A program made the position numbers and the translations under genes. Of a stretch of DNA of 64,000 nucleotides, positions 24,759-35,367 are shown in pieces. This stretch comes from DASXRU01 sp033856235 (GTDB lineage Bacteria; Acidobacteriota; Blastocatellia; Pyrinomonadales; Pyrinomonadaceae), in contig JAWVFI010000114.1 of the NCBI GenBank assembly GCA_033856235.1, positions 15,377 through 79,376 of the forward strand, in the 5' to 3' direction. The notes beneath the pieces were generated by a model. That model had not been told where the DNA came from and did no database searches. It was given only the letters and a program-made list of their open reading frames with translations. Numbering within the stretch: position 1 is the first letter of the stretch; each line of letters begins with the position of its first letter.

Positions 24759-27700
24759 ATGTTTTTAGAACCCAATTCTTCATATTCTCGAAAAAGTTCC
24801 TCGCGCGCCGTCGTGTGTGCGCTGCTAGTGGCGATAGCCCTCGCAGCCGTGTGCGCCAGCCGGATAGTGGATGCGGCCTTCCACGTTGCTTCGCCGGGTG
24901 AGTCGAAATTGTCGGTCCCCACACTGCCATCCGCTGCCGGAATCGGCGCTCGTTACGGCGAGCTGCCGCTCCGTTTCGAACCCAATCAAGGACAAAGCGA
25001 TGCGCAGGTGAAATTTCTCTCTCGCGGCCCGGGATACGATTTGTTTCTGACGTCCACCGGGGCAGTGCTGACCCTGCGGAAGCCCCAGCTGCGATCCGAT
25101 AAAGCCAAACAATCTGGCTTGAATCCTGATGTCTTGACGCCTGCAAAAGATCAGGCGGCAGTGTTGCGCCTGAAGATGATTGGCGCGAATCCTTCGGCTC
25201 AAGTAGCTGGTCACGACCAGTTGCCGGGAAAGGTCAACTACCTGATTGGCGCCGATCAAGATAAATGGCACACGGACATTCCCACCTATCGCAAAGTTCA
25301 GTACAGCAGCATCTATCCGGGAGTGAATCTGGTTTACTACGGAAACCATGCCGAACTCGAATACGATTTCGTAGTGGCCCCGGGCGGTAATATCGAGGCT
25401 ATCAAGTTCCAGTTCGACGGCGCCGATCGGATCAGTCTCGACGGCACCGGCGATTTGAGACTTACAGTCGCGCAAAGCGAAGTTAAGCTGCACCAGCCAG
25501 TGATCTATCAGTTGGGTGACGGTGGAGAGCGGCGCGAAGTTAAGGGCACATACTTACTGAAAAACAGGGAGGTCGGCTTTAAGATCGGCGCTTTTGATTC
25601 CAGTAAGCCTCTCATTATCGATCCGGTCCTTTCCTATGCGACGCTGGTGGGCGCAGGCAGCGATGAGTACGCCTATGGGATCGCCGTTGATTCATCCGGA
25701 AATGCGTATCTCACTGGCGCCACAAATTCCAGCGGCTTTCCGACTACGTCCGGGGCGTTTCAAGTCTCGGGCAATTCCGGCGCCTTCGTCTCGAAGTTGG
25801 ATCCGACGGGAACCACCCTTCTTTACTCCACTTATCTCAGCGGCAGCAGCGGAGCCACAGGAACCGCTATAGCAGTTGACGCATCTGGAAACGCTTACGT
25901 GACGGGACATACGAGTTCGCTGGATTTTCCGTCTCTAAATGCCCTCAGGGGCGCCTACAACTTTGTGAAGAGCAACAATGGTGGCGCCAACTGGACAGGT
26001 AAAAATTTAAGTCCCCCACGGAGCATTAACGCTGTTGTCATCGATCCGCAAACGCCGTCAACGCTCTATGCCGGGACGAACGGTGGCCCGGGGGTTTATA
26101 AGAGCACCGATAGCGGCACTACCTGGACGGCGCTGAACACCGGGTCAAGTGGTGTTGCGGTGGTGGCCATGGCCATTGATCCGATTACGCCTGCTAACAT
26201 TTATGCCGCGACTATCTCTCCGAATACTGGAGTAATGAAGAGCACCAATGGAGGCAGCACCTGGGTTTCGCAAAATCTCACCGGTACCGGCGGCATTTAC
26301 AGTCTGGCGATGGATCCTGTGACACCGTCCACTCTTTACCTCGGCTCGAATGGTGGCCTTTTCAAAACGACAAATGGTGGCACTAGCTGGGCTCCGTCTA
26401 ACAATGGCCTCACGACGTATGCCTTCACCATTACGGTCGATCCGTCCACGCCGGCGACGGTCTATGCGGCGGGTGGTGGTGTTTTCAAGAGCACGAATGC
26501 GGGCGCGAATTGGGCCCCGATTAATACGGGTTTGCCGAGCACCTTTGTTCACGCGTTTGCCATTTCTCCGGGAAGTCAGGCAACGATCTATGCGGGCACG
26601 AGCAATGGAGTTTTCAAAAGCACCAATGGCGGCAGCAATTGGGTCGGCGCTAATACGGGGTTGGGGGATGCCAGCATTTATTCGTTTGCGATCGATCCGG
26701 CCAACAACGCCGTCATCTATGCAGGCAGTTCTAATGGAAAGATTTTCAAAACGCTGGATGGAGGAAGCTCATGGGCGCTCGCCTATGGTACGACTGTTGG
26801 TCTCACGGTCAGCTCGCTTGTTATCGATCCGAGCGCGGCCACAAATGTTTACGCGGGAACCAGCGGAAGCGTTAGCAGCGGCGATTATGAGGCGTTCGTA
26901 GTAAAGCTAAATGCCATGGGATCAGGCCTGATCTATGGAACCTTTCTCGGCGGGAGTGCGGGAGACTTTGGTTACGGTCTGGCTCTGGATTCAGCCGGAA
27001 ACGCCTACGTTACGGGAGCAACCGGATCATCGGACTTTTTGACGGCGAATGCGGCGCAGCCAGCCTTGAATGGCATTAACGATGCCTTTGTCGCCAAAGT
27101 GAACTCCAGCGGCAGCGCGCTGCTCTATTCGACCTATCTCGGTGGCAGTGGCTCCGAAACCGGCTTCGCTATTGCGGTTGACGCCAGCGGCAACGCATAC
27201 GTCACCGGAAACACTCAGTCGACCAATTTCCCTCTGGCAACTCCGTTTCAATCGACGCTTGCGGGCCAGTTCGGTGGGGACGCCTTTGCGACAAAACTCA
27301 ATTCGAATGGATCGCTTGTCTACTCAACTTACCTTGGTGGTAACGATATCGATAGTGGGTTTGCGATCGCCGCCGATTCTTCAGGCAACGCCTATATAAC
27401 CGGATCCACAACTTCATCCAATTTTCCTACTCTTAGTCCCATTCAATCAACCAACGCCGGCGGATTTGTAACCAAGCTTAACAGTCTGGGTTCGGGGTTG
27501 GTTTATTCAACGTACCTGGGCATTGGCCGGGGCATTGCCGTCGACCTCTCCGGTAACGCCTATGTGACGGGATATACCAATTCGCCGGAATTCCCGACAG
27601 TGGTTGGAGCGCTGCGAACCAAGAGCCCGTTCTTCGAGAGCACAAACAGCGCTGCTAGTTGGAGCAATCAAAACTATGGCCTGAGAAGGGATATCGTTAC

Positions 27701-30700
27701 AGTCCTTGCTGTAAACCCGGTGACCCCCTCGACCATTTACGCGGGAACGCGAAGTGGCGTTTATAAGAGCACCGATGGGGGCCGCAACTGGAATGCAATC
27801 AACACGGGTTTGGTGCGGCCCAGTGTAGTGGCACTAGTGGTCGATCCGATTACACCGTCGACTGTTTACCTGGCTGCTAACTTTTCAAACGACTTCGACA
27901 GCAGCCGCGGGGTCTTCAAGAGCACAGATGGCGGCGGCAATTGGAATCCGGTTAATACCGGTTTGGGAGGTGCCGGGATTTTGACCCTGGCTATTGATCC
28001 GGTCACGCCCTCAACACTCTATGCCGGGTGGAGCAGTGGCATCTTCCGGACCACCAACGGAGGCAGCAGCTGGAGTCAAATTGGTTCGGCGCTGTCATTC
28101 ATTGATGCAATTGCTATCGACCGGACAAGTCCTACAACAATTTATGCCGGAGGAGACTCGTCGAATGGTGGAGTCTCCCGGAGCACGAACGGCGGCGTAA
28201 CCTGGCAAGCAATCAACAATGGTCTGACCAGCAGCTTCGTAAAATGCCTGGCGATTGATCCGTTAACACCTTCGACAATCTACGCTGGGCTTAATGGTGG
28301 AGTATTCAAAAGTGTCAACTCCGGCAACAGTTGGACACCTATAAATAGCGGGATTACAAACACGTTCACTAGTTCAATCGCGATTGATCCCGTCACACCA
28401 TCCACTGTTTATGTAACCGCCTTTGGTGGCGGACTGTTTAAGAGCACCAATGGAGGTAATAACTGGACTCCTGCTAATAACGGCTTGCGTTATCCCTATA
28501 TCTCAACCGTAATTATCAACCCCAGTAAACCATTAACGCTTTATGTAGGACTGAATGTTTACCCTCCGGACGATGATGCGTTCGTTACCAAGATAAATCC
28601 TGCCGGCAGCAGCTTCGTATACTCCACGCTCCTTGGCGGCAGCCCGCCTTCCGGAGACTCATCAAATATCAACGATGAGGCGTTTGGCATTGCGATTGAT
28701 TCGGCCGGCAATGCCTATGTAGCGGGCAATAGTCGCTCGGCGAATTTCGCGGTGACTCCGAATGCTTATCAGCCATTCAATCGCGGATTCTCCGACGCCT
28801 TCGTGGCGAAGTTGACCATGTCGTATGTCATCGACGGCCAGGTATTGGACGCGAGCAACGCGCCGGTCAGCGGCGCGGTGGTAACGATAAACGACGGGGC
28901 TTCGCTGAGTTCAGTCGTTACCGAAGCTTCGGGTGCATATCAGTTCTCGCAGTTGCGCGAGGGCGGCAACTTCACTGTAAGTGCAGCTAAACCTCACTTC
29001 ACGATGGCGCCCCAAAGCCAGACCTTCAACAACCTAACCAGCAATCAAACCGTCAACTACGTAGCCACTGCTACGAACGCGCCCTTCTACACGATTAGTG
29101 GAGCGGTCACAAATAATGGTGTCGGCTTGCCGGGCGTGGCAATCACTTTGGGAGGTTCACAGGCGCAAGTGGCTACGACCGATGCCAACGGGAACTACTC
29201 GTTCTCGCTCGCTGGGGGCGGCAGTTACACCGTCACGCCGGCGCTGTTTGCTTTCACCTTTAGTCCTACCAGTCTGAGCTTCAATAATTTAAGTGTGGAT
29301 CAAACGGCTAACTTCTCAGCAACTCGCCAGAGCTTCGTCGTGACCAATGCTAACGACCATGGCAGTGGGTCCTTGCGGCAAGCCATCGATGACGCAAACG
29401 CGACGGCCGGCGTTGACACAATTGTTTTCAACATTCCCGGCAGCGGCGTGCATACAATCAATCTGGTAATCGCGCTGTCGCCAATCTCCGATCCTGTCGT
29501 TATTGACGCTACCACCCAACCGGGTTATGCCGGCACGCCGCTGATCGAGCTGGACGGCGCCGTCGCAGGCGATGGCGCGTCTGGTTTCTCGATCACTGGC
29601 GGCGGCACGACGATTCGGGGCTTTGCGATTAATCGCTTTAATAATGCGGGAATCGCCCTGGCTACCAATGGCAATAATGTGATTCAGGGTAACTACATCG
29701 GCCTAAGCGCCAGCGGAACTTTAGCGCGTGCCAACAGCAGCGGCATTGTAATATCCAATGCTCCAAACAACTTGATTGGCGGATCAACGGCGGCAGCGCG
29801 AAACGTCATTTCGGCGAATACTTTTGATGGCATCAGCCTCCTTGGTAACGGCAATCAGATATCCGGCAATTTCATTGGTACCAATTCAGCCGGTACGGCG
29901 GCACTCGGCAACCAGACCAAAGGGGTGGACATTTTCAACGTGCAGGGGGTGTCCTCCGTAAACAATATTATTGGCGGAACGGCCGCCGGCGCCGGCAATC
30001 TCGTCTCCGGTAATCAAACAGGAATTTACCTGAGTTCCTCGGGGGCGCTGGTCCAGGGAAATCTGATCGGGACCGACGTCACCGGTACGCTGGCGATCGG
30101 CAACAACCAGGGTATTCAAAACTTCTCCCCCAATGTCATTATCGGGGGCACCGTCCCCGGCGCTCGAAACATCATTTCCGGAAACCTCGGGACGGGATTA
30201 ACTCTGGTTGGTGCAGGAAGCCGCCTCGAGGGAAACTTTATCGGCACTGACATAACGGGCACCGTCGCTTTGGGGAATGGTGGCTTCGGCGTAGTTGCCG
30301 GCAATGGCGCCCTGATTGGCGGCACCACGTCGGAGGCCAGGAATATCATTTCCGGCAATCATGGAAATATCTCTCTCGGCTCAAACAGCTCGGGTCCTCA
30401 GGCGACGGTCCAGGGAAACTACATCGGAACCGATGTAACCGGCTATGTGGCGTTCGCAGGGCAGGGGCCGGGTATTTCAATTTCAGGCTTTGGTAACCTG
30501 ATAGGCGGCCTGGTTCCAGGTGCGCAAAACTTGATCTCCGGTAACTCGCTCGGGATTGAGATTAACGAATCGTCCGGAATTGGATTAGTTAATAACACGA
30601 TCCAGGGGAACATCATCGGTTTGAATGCCGCCGGCACTGCGCCGCTACCCAATGCGTTTGGCGGCATTCGCATATCCAATTCTCCCAACAATTTAATTGG

Positions 30701-33700
30701 CGGCGATCAAAGTAGCGCGGCTAACAGAATTAGTTTTAATGGGGGGCCTGGGGTCTACGTTTCTTCCGGAACCGGCAATACGGTGCGGGGCAACTCCATC
30801 TTTTCCAATAGTGAGCTGGGGATCGATCTTGGTCTGGTAGGCATCACTCCCAACGAGGTGAATGACCCGGACACGGGCGCCAACAACTTGCAAAACTTTC
30901 CGCTCCTGAGTTCCGTGATTTCTGATAGCGCTTCGACCACGATCCAGGGGACGCTTAACTCGACACCTAATACAACATTTCGGATTGATTTCTATTCGAA
31001 TGCCGCCTGCGATCCTTCAGGAAATGGCGAAGGCGCGCAGTTCGTAGGGACGACTAATGTGACCACCGCTGCCGATGGCAACGCGGCTATCAACGCGGTT
31101 CTCCCAGCGCTGGCGACGGGAAGGGCCCTGGTTGCCACCGCGACGGACCCGGCAGGAAACACCTCGGAGTTCTCTCCGTGCAATTCGAGCCAGACCTTCG
31201 GCAGCGTCCACTTCAGTACCACAAATTACTTTTCACTTGAAGATGTTGGCAATCTAACCATCACAGTTCTTCGAACCGGGGGCAGCAAGGGCACACTTTC
31301 CGTTAACTACGCCACTGCGGACGGCACCGCGCAAGCGGGATCTGATTACTCAGCAGTCTCCGGAACGCTGGTATTCGCCGACGGCGAAACCAGCAAGACG
31401 TTCACTATCCCGATCGTCAACGATGGTGTCACCGAACCTAATGAGACGCTACGATTAGTACTCAGTGGAATAACTGATTTAGAAAGACTGGGGAATCCCT
31501 ACACGGCCACGGTCACCCTTCAGGACAACAGCACGACACTTTATTTGATCATCAACCCTGCGGATCCACTCGGTGAGATCACTGTGCCTGAGGGAGATAG
31601 CGGAAGCACGAACGTAGTGGTGCCGGTTGGCCTGTCGGCAGCTACCGGGCGGACCGTCACCGCAGATTTCGTTACGAACGCGGGAACCGCAACCAGCGGA
31701 GTAGATTTCACTCCGGTTTCCGGCACTCTCACCTTTGCGCCTGGCGTGACTGAGCAAACAATAACTTTCCCAATCATCGGCGACACTCTGAGCGAGAACA
31801 ATGAGACGGTGCAGGTGATGCTCTCAAACGCCACTAATGCGACCATCCTTGACTACTTCTTCGTTCGCATTATTAACGACGATCCTCTGCCGGGTGTTTC
31901 GATTGCCGACGTCAGCGTAACAGAGGGGAACTCAGGCACAACCACTTTGGGCTTTACCGTCACTCTATCGCCCGTAAGTGGCCGAACGGTGAGAGTGAAT
32001 TACTCAACGGCCAATGGCACGGGGACAGCCGGCAGTGACTTTGTTACCGCGAACGGCACGCTGACTTTCAATGCCGGCGAAACCACTAAGACGGTTTCAG
32101 TCACGGTAAATGGCGATACCACCGTTGAAGCTAACGAAACTATCTTTGTAGATCTCACCAGTCCGTCTGGAGCGACGATCACGCGGGCCAGAGGAACGGG
32201 GACAATCATCAACGATGACGGTGGTACCGTGCAGTTCAGTGCAGCGAATTACATCAAGAGCGAAGGCGGCAGCACGAATATCACCGTGACGCGGACGGGT
32301 GACACTTCAGGGGCCGCGTCGGTGGAATTCCGTACCGGCGGCAATAGTTTTGTGGCCTGCAATGTCCTGAATGGCGCGGCCGTGCAGAACTGCGACTTCG
32401 TGGTCAGTGCGGGCACGTTGAACTTCGCGGCCGGTCAGACCAGCCGGACTTTCCCGGTGATGATTTATGACGACACCTATCTGGAAGGCGACGAGACGCT
32501 TAGCCTCACGCTCATGAACCCGGTCGGAACGACCTTAGGCTCCCAAAGTGCCGCCAGCCTGATGATTCTGGATAACGATTCGCCTGGCGCGCCGTCAATC
32601 GCGCCCAAGACATTTGTCGCCAGCCTGGCCTCTGATCAGGAAGTTCCGCCCACGGGAACCAACGGGAAAGGCGGCGGCGTGGTGAAGCTCGATGCCCTCG
32701 AAGCGAATGCTAAAGTCGGACTAATCTTTTCCCACCTGAGCAGCGCAGAAACGGATGCCCACATTCATGGGCCGGCCGCTGCCGGAGCAAATGCGCCGGT
32801 AGTATTTCCGCTGCCTTCAGGAATGGTGAATGGATTCGACATTGCGCCCACGCCGCAGCAGGTTGCGGATTTCAAAGCCAATCTGCAGTACATGAATGTG
32901 CACACTACCAATTTCCCCAACGGCGAGATCCGGGGACAATTGCTCTGGAACCCTTTGAACGAAGCGCAGTACTTTGTGCAGCAGCACTACTTTGACTTTC
33001 TGGGCCGGCTGCCGGACCAGGGCGGTCTGGACTACTGGACTAACGAGCTGAACATCTGCGGCACGGATGTGCAATGCCTGCGCGATCGCACGGTGGGCGT
33101 GTCTAACGCGTTCTTTTATGAGGACGAATACCAGCAGACGGCGTCGTATGTGTTCCTCCTCTATCGCGCAGCGTATGGCAACACGCAGCCGTTCCCCAAT
33201 CCGGACCCGGCGAATCCCACGGAAGCTAATAAGCTGCCAAGGTATCTCACATTTGTGAGGGACCGGGCGCAGGTCGTCGGCGGTAGCGGGTTGGCCGCTT
33301 CACAACTGGCGCTGGCGAACACTTTTGTGCAACGGCCGGAGTTTGTGACGAAGTATCCGTTGGGCCTATCAACGGGAGCGCAATTCGTGGACGCCGTGCT
33401 GGCCAATATCCTCAGCGCCGATGGCGCGACCTTTGCGGTGGCAGATCGGAACGCTCTAATTACTCACTTCAACAATGGCGGGCGGGGATTGGTAATGTTC
33501 CACCTGGCGAACGATTACTGGAACGGTTGTAACCGGCTGCCGGGAAGCCCGGCGGCGCCGTGCGTGCCGTCAGGGTTTGGCGCGCCGGTTGATAACCGCG
33601 CGTTCATTGATGCGGAGTACAATCGCTCATTCGTGTACTCGCAATACTCAGGGTACCTCAGGCGTGATTCTGACATAGACGGTTTTATCTTCTGGCTGAA

Positions 33701-33833
33701 CCAGGTCAGTACCGCGCCGCCGCGGAACGTGAGCAAACAACATGCGATGGTCTGCGCCTTTATCACCTCGACGGAGTATCAACTGCGCTTTGCGGACAAG
33801 GCCCCACGGACAAATGCCGAGTGCGCTCCGTAG
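24759..33833 (+). CDS. giant multidomain exoprotein: SBBP / BNR repeats, beta-helix, four Calx-beta, CHRD, DUF4214
   Basis: A 3,024-residue secreted protein. Signal peptide at about 1-41. Then: a DUF7948-like entry domain (60-290, RFEPNQGQSDAQVKFLSR); SBBP propeller repeats (about 294-400, 711-954, 1271-1354; GIAVDSSGNAYLTG type) alternating with BNR/sortilin-like repeats (403-704, 958-1268; FKSTNGGSNWVGANTGL type); two carboxypeptidase-regulatory folds (1355-1521); a parallel beta-helix with NLIGG / GNYIGT repeats (about 1527-2147); four Calx-beta domains (2148-2607); a CHRD domain (2618-2731); and a DUF4214 C-terminus (2735-3024; YFDFLGRLPDQGGLDYW). All are extracellular, adhesive or scaffold modules; no enzyme site was found. 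There is no sorting tail. A TTG at 24693 would add 22 residues; the ATG at 24759 is preferred. Confidence 0.9.
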   Translation: MFLEPNSSYSRKSSSRAVVCALLVAIALAAVCASRIVDAAFHVASPGESKLSVPTLPSAAGIGARYGELPLRFEPNQGQSDAQVKFLSRGPGYDLFLTSTGAVLTLRKPQLRSDKAKQSGLNPDVLTPAKDQAAVLRLKMIGANPSAQVAGHDQLPGKVNYLIGADQDKWHTDIPTYRKVQYSSIYPGVNLVYYGNHAELEYDFVVAPGGNIEAIKFQFDGADRISLDGTGDLRLTVAQSEVKLHQPVIYQLGDGGERREVKGTYLLKNREVGFKIGAFDSSKPLIIDPVLSYATLVGAGSDEYAYGIAVDSSGNAYLTGATNSSGFPTTSGAFQVSGNSGAFVSKLDPTGTTLLYSTYLSGSSGATGTAIAVDASGNAYVTGHTSSLDFPSLNALRGAYNFVKSNNGGANWTGKNLSPPRSINAVVIDPQTPSTLYAGTNGGPGVYKSTDSGTTWTALNTGSSGVAVVAMAIDPITPANIYAATISPNTGVMKSTNGGSTWVSQNLTGTGGIYSLAMDPVTPSTLYLGSNGGLFKTTNGGTSWAPSNNGLTTYAFTITVDPSTPATVYAAGGGVFKSTNAGANWAPINTGLPSTFVHAFAISPGSQATIYAGTSNGVFKSTNGGSNWVGANTGLGDASIYSFAIDPANNAVIYAGSSNGKIFKTLDGGSSWALAYGTTVGLTVSSLVIDPSAATNVYAGTSGSVSSGDYEAFVVKLNAMGSGLIYGTFLGGSAGDFGYGLALDSAGNAYVTGATGSSDFLTANAAQPALNGINDAFVAKVNSSGSALLYSTYLGGSGSETGFAIAVDASGNAYVTGNTQSTNFPLATPFQSTLAGQFGGDAFATKLNSNGSLVYSTYLGGNDIDSGFAIAADSSGNAYITGSTTSSNFPTLSPIQSTNAGGFVTKLNSLGSGLVYSTYLGIGRGIAVDLSGNAYVTGYTNSPEFPTVVGALRTKSPFFESTNSAASWSNQNYGLRRDIVTVLAVNPVTPSTIYAGTRSGVYKSTDGGRNWNAINTGLVRPSVVALVVDPITPSTVYLAANFSNDFDSSRGVFKSTDGGGNWNPVNTGLGGAGILTLAIDPVTPSTLYAGWSSGIFRTTNGGSSWSQIGSALSFIDAIAIDRTSPTTIYAGGDSSNGGVSRSTNGGVTWQAINNGLTSSFVKCLAIDPLTPSTIYAGLNGGVFKSVNSGNSWTPINSGITNTFTSSIAIDPVTPSTVYVTAFGGGLFKSTNGGNNWTPANNGLRYPYISTVIINPSKPLTLYVGLNVYPPDDDAFVTKINPAGSSFVYSTLLGGSPPSGDSSNINDEAFGIAIDSAGNAYVAGNSRSANFAVTPNAYQPFNRGFSDAFVAKLTMSYVIDGQVLDASNAPVSGAVVTINDGASLSSVVTEASGAYQFSQLREGGNFTVSAAKPHFTMAPQSQTFNNLTSNQTVNYVATATNAPFYTISGAVTNNGVGLPGVAITLGGSQAQVATTDANGNYSFSLAGGGSYTVTPALFAFTFSPTSLSFNNLSVDQTANFSATRQSFVVTNANDHGSGSLRQAIDDANATAGVDTIVFNIPGSGVHTINLVIALSPISDPVVIDATTQPGYAGTPLIELDGAVAGDGASGFSITGGGTTIRGFAINRFNNAGIALATNGNNVIQGNYIGLSASGTLARANSSGIVISNAPNNLIGGSTAAARNVISANTFDGISLLGNGNQISGNFIGTNSAGTAALGNQTKGVDIFNVQGVSSVNNIIGGTAAGAGNLVSGNQTGIYLSSSGALVQGNLIGTDVTGTLAIGNNQGIQNFSPNVIIGGTVPGARNIISGNLGTGLTLVGAGSRLEGNFIGTDITGTVALGNGGFGVVAGNGALIGGTTSEARNIISGNHGNISLGSNSSGPQATVQGNYIGTDVTGYVAFAGQGPGISISGFGNLIGGLVPGAQNLISGNSLGIEINESSGIGLVNNTIQGNIIGLNAAGTAPLPNAFGGIRISNSPNNLIGGDQSSAANRISFNGGPGVYVSSGTGNTVRGNSIFSNSELGIDLGLVGITPNEVNDPDTGANNLQNFPLLSSVISDSASTTIQGTLNSTPNTTFRIDFYSNAACDPSGNGEGAQFVGTTNVTTAADGNAAINAVLPALATGRALVATATDPAGNTSEFSPCNSSQTFGSVHFSTTNYFSLEDVGNLTITVLRTGGSKGTLSVNYATADGTAQAGSDYSAVSGTLVFADGETSKTFTIPIVNDGVTEPNETLRLVLSGITDLERLGNPYTATVTLQDNSTTLYLIINPADPLGEITVPEGDSGSTNVVVPVGLSAATGRTVTADFVTNAGTATSGVDFTPVSGTLTFAPGVTEQTITFPIIGDTLSENNETVQVMLSNATNATILDYFFVRIINDDPLPGVSIADVSVTEGNSGTTTLGFTVTLSPVSGRTVRVNYSTANGTGTAGSDFVTANGTLTFNAGETTKTVSVTVNGDTTVEANETIFVDLTSPSGATITRARGTGTIINDDGGTVQFSAANYIKSEGGSTNITVTRTGDTSGAASVEFRTGGNSFVACNVLNGAAVQNCDFVVSAGTLNFAAGQTSRTFPVMIYDDTYLEGDETLSLTLMNPVGTTLGSQSAASLMILDNDSPGAPSIAPKTFVASLASDQEVPPTGTNGKGGGVVKLDALEANAKVGLIFSHLSSAETDAHIHGPAAAGANAPVVFPLPSGMVNGFDIAPTPQQVADFKANLQYMNVHTTNFPNGEIRGQLLWNPLNEAQYFVQQHYFDFLGRLPDQGGLDYWTNELNICGTDVQCLRDRTVGVSNAFFYEDEYQQTASYVFLLYRAAYGNTQPFPNPDPANPTEANKLPRYLTFVRDRAQVVGGSGLAASQLALANTFVQRPEFVTKYPLGLSTGAQFVDAVLANILSADGATFAVADRNALITHFNNGGRGLVMFHLANDYWNGCNRLPGSPAAPCVPSGFGAPVDNRAFIDAEYNRSFVYSQYSGYLRRDSDIDGFIFWLNQVSTAPPRNVSKQHAMVCAFITSTEYQLRFADKAPRTNAECAP

Positions 33834-33913
33834 CATTTCCAGCCGCGAGGGGCAATGGATGCGATTGCGATGCCCGCGAGCTTTCCCTGAAAAGGCCGTG
33901 GGAAGGTATAGCC

Positions 33914-34294
33914 ATGCTTCTCGGTCATAAGAATAGATCGCATTGTCGTTTCGGATTGCTGGCCCTGGCGTTAGTTCCGATGCTGGGAATGACGGTCTGT
34001 AGGCGAGCCCCCAAGGCAACCGAGCACGTTCCGAGTGCCGCGTCAGCCACCCCAGCCGCTACCGTGGAGACAAAAACGTACCACGGCGTTGGAGTCGTTA
34101 AGGCAATCCATCCCAAAGACCTCGTGATTGAAATTGATCACGAGGCGATCCCTGATCTGATGCCCGCCATGCAGATGGCGTTCTATGTGAAGGACAAATC
34201 TGTGTTGCAGGGCGTGAAGCTCGAGGACCGGATTGAGTTCACACTTGAGAACGGCGTCGGCGGACTGAAGATCACTGAGATCGGGCGGAAGTGA
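33914..34294 (+). CDS. small CusF-like copper-binding lipoprotein
   Basis: A 126-residue exported protein: hydrophobic leader with a possible lipidation Cys (GMTVC), a Pro/Ala/Thr linker, and a CusF-like five-stranded barrel (YHGVGVVKAIHPKDLVIEIDHEAIPDLMPAMQMAFYVKD) with the His and two Met positions that bind copper in this family. It closely resembles the N-terminal domain of the SCO1-type protein at 6499-7410 but stands alone. It lies 80 bp after the giant exoprotein gene in the same direction. The start at 33914 is chosen because the upstream frame has no signal-peptide character. Role: periplasmic copper buffering or transfer (inference). Confidence 0.8.
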   Translation: MLLGHKNRSHCRFGLLALALVPMLGMTVCRRAPKATEHVPSAASATPAATVETKTYHGVGVVKAIHPKDLVIEIDHEAIPDLMPAMQMAFYVKDKSVLQGVKLEDRIEFTLENGVGGLKITEIGRK

Positions 34295-34359
34295 GCAGGA
34301 GGCAGGAGCACGAGCAGGTAAAGCCTGCCGACTGCTCCTGCCGACTGCTCCTGCTTCAC
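34291..34359. repeat. inverted-repeat spacer I (GCAGGAG words, convergent genes)
   Basis: GCAGGAGG / GGAGCACGAGCAGG words at 34294-34318 face their complements CCTGCCGACTGCTCCTGC at 34324-34359. Together they form a long imperfect hairpin across the 61-bp gap between two convergent genes, where it probably ends transcription in both directions. There is no T-run. Confidence 0.65.
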
Positions 34360-35228
34360 TTAGGCTGGATGCGGAGCACGTAGGTGCAGAAGGCGATCTT
34401 CTCGTCGGGCTGGACGCTGATTCGTTCTTCGCGCGGCACCTCGCGGCCGGAGACGAGGGTTGGATTGCGGCCTTTCGGCGTCAACCAGTAACGGCCTTCC
34501 TCATCCAACTGCAGAGTCGCATGCACGCGGCTGACTTCCACGTCGCCCTTCAGTGGGAGATCAACGGTGGTGGACTTTGAGCCGCGGCCGATGGTTATCT
34601 CGTTTTTGGTGATAGGAACCACCGCCTGGCGCACTCCATCGCGCCACACTTCGATCGAATAGAGGGTGACGATACGCGGCCGGACCACTGTCATGTCGCC
34701 TTCGGTTGGCTCTGCATCGCCTTCGCCCTGAGTGACCGCACTCACATCGCCGGCCGATTCCGATTGCGTTCCGGGAGCGATTGCCCCCGGGCGCACCGAA
34801 ACCATCGTGTGGCCTCCTTCGGTCTCGTCCCAAACGGCCTGCACTCTGAATTCACCCTTCTTCAGCGTACCATCCACGCGTAGTTCGACAGCAAACGACT
34901 TAGCAGCCAGCTGCGTGGAGCCACTCAGTTCGCGCGCCCGTTCTGACAGCACGTGAAAGAGACCCTGCTCCAGCCCACGCCGCTTGTCACCCTGCCAGTC
35001 CTTGTCGTCTTCGCTGCTGAGGTAAACGATATACTCTCGGGGAATGTAGGTGACGCCGCCGGGCGGAGTAAACATCTCGCGCTGCATCGCGGCTTCCACT
35101 TCGCGCGCCACCTTGACCAAAAATTCTTCCCAGATACGGCGTGGCTTTACTTGCTCGTCTGCGGCCTCCAAAGGATCTTCAGAGCCTTCGCCATCTACCC
35201 AACGTCTAATCGAATCTAATAAACCCAC
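34356..35228 (-). CDS. FhaA-like protein (DUF3662 domain + C-terminal FHA)
   Basis: A 290-residue cytoplasmic protein. Residues about 1-125 match the DUF3662/FhaA N-terminal domain (RIWEEFLVKVAREVEAAMQREMFTPPGGVTYIPREYIVYLS). Residues about 205-288 are an FHA domain (ITIGRGSKSTTVDLPLKGDVEVSRVHATLQL), which binds phosphothreonine. In Actinobacteria FhaA is a substrate/adaptor of the PknB kinase and regulates peptidoglycan assembly; here the kinase gene lies directly upstream. It has a GTG start with AAGGAG about 12 bases before. It is last gene of the six-gene minus-strand locus and its paralogue is the first (42203-43090). Confidence 0.88.
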   Translation of the reverse strand: MGLLDSIRRWVDGEGSEDPLEAADEQVKPRRIWEEFLVKVAREVEAAMQREMFTPPGGVTYIPREYIVYLSSEDDKDWQGDKRRGLEQGLFHVLSERARELSGSTQLAAKSFAVELRVDGTLKKGEFRVQAVWDETEGGHTMVSVRPGAIAPGTQSESAGDVSAVTQGEGDAEPTEGDMTVVRPRIVTLYSIEVWRDGVRQAVVPITKNEITIGRGSKSTTVDLPLKGDVEVSRVHATLQLDEEGRYWLTPKGRNPTLVSGREVPREERISVQPDEKIAFCTYVLRIQPK

Positions 35229-35264
35229 GCTGTTTCGTTTCTCCTTAACTATGTTTCCGATTCT

Positions 35265-35362
35265 TGTAGGGGTGGCCCTTAGTGGCCACGCTTTTCGTTA
35301 GTTTTGAAGTCTCCAGGAATTGAGCGCTTAAAAGGGGTGGCCACGAAGGGCATCCCCCTACA
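35265..35362. repeat. paired-palindrome element C1 (kinase-FhaA spacer)
   Basis: TGTAGGGGTGGCCCTTAGTG and following bases (35265-35290) recur inverted at 35336-35362, with one indel. The vocabulary (GTGGCCAC, GGGGTGG, CTACA ends) is the same as in element C2 at 54172. It fills the gap between two codirectional minus-strand genes. Confidence 0.8.
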
Positions 35363-35367
35363 AACCC

